In this document: in pieces, positions 54,644-56,868 of the stretch
How positions within the stretch are numbered: position 1 is the stretch's first letter
How the letters are laid out: each line of letters opens with the position of its first letter
Source of the DNA: Bacteroides sp.
GTDB taxonomy: Bacteria; Bacteroidota; Bacteroidia; Bacteroidales; Muribaculaceae
Assembly (NCBI GenBank): GCA_014802265.1
Contig: JAAVCP010000017.1
Coordinates: 19,666-76,533, forward strand
Length of the DNA: 56,868 nt
Direction of reading: 5' to 3'
The notes under the pieces: generated by a model
Told to the model about the DNA's origin: nothing
Databases searched by the model: none
Seen by the model: only the letters and a program-made list of their open reading frames with translations
Made by a program: the position numbers and the translations under genes

Positions 54644-55780
54644 CTACTCTACTAAGATTTTTGAAATTTTGCTTTTCCCATTCTTGTATACATCGGTCTT
54701 TAGCATTATTCCTTTTCGTGGCTTTTTGTGTAATACACCTTTAAGATCAGTATATTTAGTTGACACAATTATCTCACTGTCATCATGAATTCCTCCAATA
54801 GCGGAATTTTGATTTAACGGCACATAACCACTTTCATTAACAATGTCCTGTCCTGCGGGAGTAGTAAGGAACTCAAACAACTCATATGCAGTGCTGTTGC
54901 GGTCTATATCAGAGCGGACTGCAGCATAGACATATGTAGTATATGGATAGGTGTTATTCTGCACGTTATCCTTAGTCATCGGCACTCCATCCAATCCTAT
55001 GGCTTTAGTGCTTCCGTTGTCCACTATCACACTGTAATAATAGAATGGAGAAAAGCCTATGCCTTGCTTGTCTTCTTCAAGCTGGTAATAGGGTGACATC
55101 ATGGTAAGACCAACCTGAAGCTCAGGAAACTCTGCAATCTTCAGACCTTCCATAACCAGGGTCTCGAACTTTTCCTGACTTCCGGAATTACGGTTTCTTA
55201 CATAAGGTCGGATTTCCTCATCGTTTCCTCCGACTTCCTTCCAGTTTGTTATTTCTCCGGTATATATCTGCTGCAGCTGACTGATGGAAAGATTGCTCAC
55301 AGGGTTTGAGGGATTGACCATAAAGGTCAAGGCATCCTTGGCAATTGGCTTTTCAATAAGTGTTACCCCAGTTTCCTCTGCATATGCCTTCTCATCTCTT
55401 GAAATAGAACGTGCTGCAATTACAAGCTCGACCTTATCATCAATCAGGTTTATGAATGACTGGTGAGTATTGGAATGTTTCAGACAAGTAGTCTCCAGAT
55501 ACCTCCAATCGGCTTCTGAACAAGTATATTCCGGAATTATCTCTTTAATGTCAGCCTGTGGATCCTGAGTAAAAGGTCGACGTTCCCATTTGTATTCAAA
55601 ACCAAGAATCTTGCACATCAGAAGATCCCTCAGAGGGTCTGTTGAGTCTGAGCCATCAATAACCGGGAAACTGTTGATAGTTATATCAGGGAGTGGAGTT
55701 ATGTCGGAGGTGACTTCAGCAGAACAGGAAGACACACAAGCCAAACATAAATAAAATATTGACTTTTGAATTAATTTCAT
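54644..55780 (-). CDS. PstS-like substrate-binding lipoprotein
   Basis: The 378-aa product has a lipobox (CVSSC, about residues 15-19) and the PstS-like layout: FPVIDGSDSTDPLRDLLMC at the first binding loop, LSISQLQQIYTGEITNWKEV and RNRNSGSQEKFETLVM at the phosphate loop. No Pst permease genes follow, and it is paired with a C11 protease, so a role in surface proteolysis or signalling is as likely as phosphate uptake. Confidence 0.83.
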   Translation of the reverse strand: MKLIQKSIFYLCLACVSSCSAEVTSDITPLPDITINSFPVIDGSDSTDPLRDLLMCKILGFEYKWERRPFTQDPQADIKEIIPEYTCSEADWRYLETTCLKHSNTHQSFINLIDDKVELVIAARSISRDEKAYAEETGVTLIEKPIAKDALTFMVNPSNPVSNLSISQLQQIYTGEITNWKEVGGNDEEIRPYVRNRNSGSQEKFETLVMEGLKIAEFPELQVGLTMMSPYYQLEEDKQGIGFSPFYYYSVIVDNGSTKAIGLDGVPMTKDNVQNNTYPYTTYVYAAVRSDIDRNSTAYELFEFLTTPAGQDIVNESGYVPLNQNSAIGGIHDDSEIIVSTKYTDLKGVLHKKPRKGIMLKTDVYKNGKSKISKILVE

Positions 55781-55904
55781 ATTTGTATAGGTTCACTATG
55801 AATCGATTGAGAATTAGTGATTATAAAGAAAACGTGAGCCGACTATGCCTTAGCCATTCATGGATAGGCACGACATTTTCTATCTGATTAAAGATAATCA
55901 GACT

Positions 55905-55912
55905 CAAAGTTA
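55905..55912 (-). promoter_or_regulatory. Candidate -7 box for the PstS-like/C11 unit
   Basis: The minus strand reads TAACTTTG about 125 nt upstream of the ATG at 55780. The -33 region is weak. Confidence 0.35.
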
Positions 55913-55940
55913 GGAATAAATTATGGCTTGACTTAGGTTT

Positions 55941-55969
55941 TTATAAAGAAATCGCCTCGAAGAAGGCGA
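55941..55969 (-). terminator. Terminator of the Crp/Fnr gene
   Basis: The minus strand has TCGCCT/AGGCGA arms with a 6-nt loop followed by TTTCTTTAT, about 33 nt after the stop. Confidence 0.65.
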
Positions 55970-55993
55970 ATTATAAACTTGGATTTATATTTT
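55961..55993. repeat. 33-bp direct repeat, copy 2
   Basis: Identical to 51411-51443 and 4.5 kb away. It spans one hairpin arm and the start of the 3' flank of the Crp/Fnr gene. Confidence 0.8.
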
Positions 55994-56001
55994 GAGAGGA
56001 T

Positions 56002-56565
56002 TTACTGCTTCAACAATGACTTTTTGAGGCGGCAAAGCGTAATCGGATCTATTTGTAGATACTCCGCAATCTCTTTCTGAGGTACGTCCTGCTCAATCTG
56101 CGGATGCTCATGGATGAGGTCAAGGTAACGTTCCCTTGCTGTCTTTGAATACAGGGTACAGTAACGATTTAGCAAAGAACTGTAAGCACTTTCCATTAAA
56201 ATCCTGCCCTGTTGACATGCTTGGATATCCTTTTTATATAGTTCTGGAAGAACAGTGGCATCCATAACCCAGACTTCAGATTTTTGTCCGGCAACAATAT
56301 CCAATACAGCTGGTAAATTATAAAGGCAATTCGGATAATCTCCCCAGAGAGCATCCTTAAAAGCAAATCCTCCTATTCTATTCAGATCAGTAAATGTATA
56401 AATTAGGTAACCGGACTTCACATAGCCGAAAACATTTGTTGGTTCACCCTTACGGCAAAGATACTCGCCTTTTTTCAACGACATGAGCTTGCCACGACTT
56501 TCTATCAAGTCATGCCAGAATTGAAGGTCAAGTCCTTCAAGATGCGTGTTGAAGTGTCGTTTCAT
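56002..56565 (-). CDS. Crp/Fnr family transcriptional regulator
   Basis: The 187-aa protein has an N-terminal cyclic-nucleotide-type beta-roll (residues about 25-110; SLKKGEYLCRKGEPTNVFGY) and a C-terminal helix-turn-helix (VPQKEIAEYLQIDPITLCRL). Length is normal for this Bacteroidota subgroup (185-195 aa). The ligand is unknown. A TAACTTTG -7 box ends only 6 nt before the ATG, so the transcript may be nearly leaderless. Two decayed copies of its C-terminal region lie downstream in the window. Confidence 0.9.
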   Translation of the reverse strand: MKRHFNTHLEGLDLQFWHDLIESRGKLMSLKKGEYLCRKGEPTNVFGYVKSGYLIYTFTDLNRIGGFAFKDALWGDYPNCLYNLPAVLDIVAGQKSEVWVMDATVLPELYKKDIQACQQGRILMESAYSSLLNRYCTLYSKTARERYLDLIHEHPQIEQDVPQKEIAEYLQIDPITLCRLKKSLLKQ

Positions 56566-56570
56566 AGGGG

Positions 56571-56578
56571 CAAAGTTA
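56571..56578 (-). promoter_or_regulatory. Candidate -7 box of the Crp/Fnr gene
   Basis: The minus strand reads TAACTTTG 5 nt upstream of the start codon; a clear -33 TTTG is not seen at 19-21 nt. Confidence 0.4.
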
Positions 56579-56631
56579 CTAAAAATTTCTAAAATATGAA
56601 AGTCAGTTTAGCTGTTTAACAGATGATTAAA

Positions 56632-56868
56632 CTATTCTCCGCTTCTGGAAGCGTTGGAGGACATCGTCTCGCTTATTCCGTAGGCCACGCGGCGTATCTA
56701 CTCGTTTAGTTTCACCGCATCAGGGTGGTTCACCACCCGATTGCCCTGCCATTGCTGTTTGAGAACGGCAACGCCCGTGGACAGGCGCACGCGCTCGCGG
56801 TTGTACGATACCTCGACCTCGACGGTACCGGTGGTGACAGCCGAAGCCTTCTTGCGGCGGTCGTAAAT
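56632..56868 (-). pseudogene. N-terminal remnant of a tyrosine integrase, with nonsense codon
   Basis: From the window edge the minus strand reads IYDRRKKASAVTTGTVEVEV, SYNRERVRLSTGVAVLKQQW and NHPDAVKLNE, the arm-type DNA-binding domain of Bacteroidales phage/ICE integrases. It is interrupted by TAG at 56698-56700 where a CAG (Gln) is expected, then continues IRRVAYGISETMSSNASRSG to a second stop at 56632. GC content is higher than next door, which suggests transfer. The catalytic part is missing. Confidence 0.75.

Noticed and set aside
1..56868. CRISPR arrays, rRNA, tRNA
   Set aside because: I saw no regularly spaced direct repeats and recognised no tRNA cloverleaf or rRNA sequence; a covariance-model scan would be needed to exclude a tRNA fully.

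Overview
The window looks like a chromosomal stretch of a gut Bacteroidota, order Bacteroidales, possibly Muribaculaceae-like. This rests on promoters of the Bacteroides type (TTTG, 19-20 nt, TAnnTTTG), an HTCS-type propeller sensor, a NusG-like antiterminator heading a surface-polysaccharide locus, DUF4377 and OMP_b-brl_3 type surface proteins, and BlaI/M56 and DUF4143 ATPase modules. No rRNA, tRNA or CRISPR array was seen.

Region 1 (1-15374, mostly + strand) is a rhamnogalacturonan/pectin catabolic island. A divergent sensor-regulator fragment (minus strand, cut by the window edge) faces rhaM, a PL11 rhamnogalacturonan lyase, rhaB, rhaI, rhaT and rhaD. These are followed by a GH105 unsaturated galacturonyl hydrolase lipoprotein, a DUF4861 protein, kduD, an orphan PTS EIIC of the galactitol type, kduI, kdgK and kdgA. 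Together they cut RG-I, process L-rhamnose to DHAP and lactaldehyde, and process unsaturated galacturonate to pyruvate and glyceraldehyde-3-phosphate. KduI carries a Sec signal peptide, which would place the isomerisation outside the cytoplasm and leave the EIIC as a likely importer of the product. The island ends in a strong bidirectional terminator.

Region 2 (15446-34921, minus strand) is a Wzx/Wzy-type surface polysaccharide locus. In transcription order it holds: a dead tyrosine-recombinase fold fused to a NusG-like (UpxY-like) antiterminator; an unknown 194-aa gene; a PglF-like dehydratase; Wzx; Wzy; CapE- and CapF-like enzymes; a possible glycosyltransferase; Ugd; a GT4; PglC-, PglD-, ACP-, two SDR- and KASIII-like genes; an independent MNT/HEPN cassette; and PglE. 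Upstream (35035-35305) a 15-bp perfect inverted repeat flanks a 271-bp segment with a near-consensus promoter. This is very likely an invertible, phase-variable promoter, and here it points away from the locus (OFF). Remnants of a second ugd, a hexapeptide acyltransferase and a small broken ORF sit between modules, which suggests module swapping.

Region 3 (35535-42300) holds an alpha/beta-hydrolase lipoprotein, a DUF2461 protein, an AAE-family transporter, a secreted beta-helix protein, a small GNAT and a decayed ATPase fragment. Two long perfect palindromes lie here (58 bp and 40 bp).

Region 4 (42348-45950) holds a BlaR1-like M56 protease and BlaI-like repressor pair with three clear operators, one lying between the -33 and -7 boxes, and a DUF4143 ATPase broken by a stop and a frameshift.

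Region 5 (45950-56868, minus strand) is an array of exported proteins: a TonB-receptor-like barrel, a DUF4377 lipoprotein, an S41 protease, a SecD-P1-like lipoprotein, a small barrel, a TlpA-like thioredoxin, a C11 protease and a PstS-like lipoprotein. A Crp/Fnr regulator follows. Decayed Crp/Fnr C-termini and a repeated 33-bp terminator sequence point to duplication within this region. The window ends in a broken integrase remnant.
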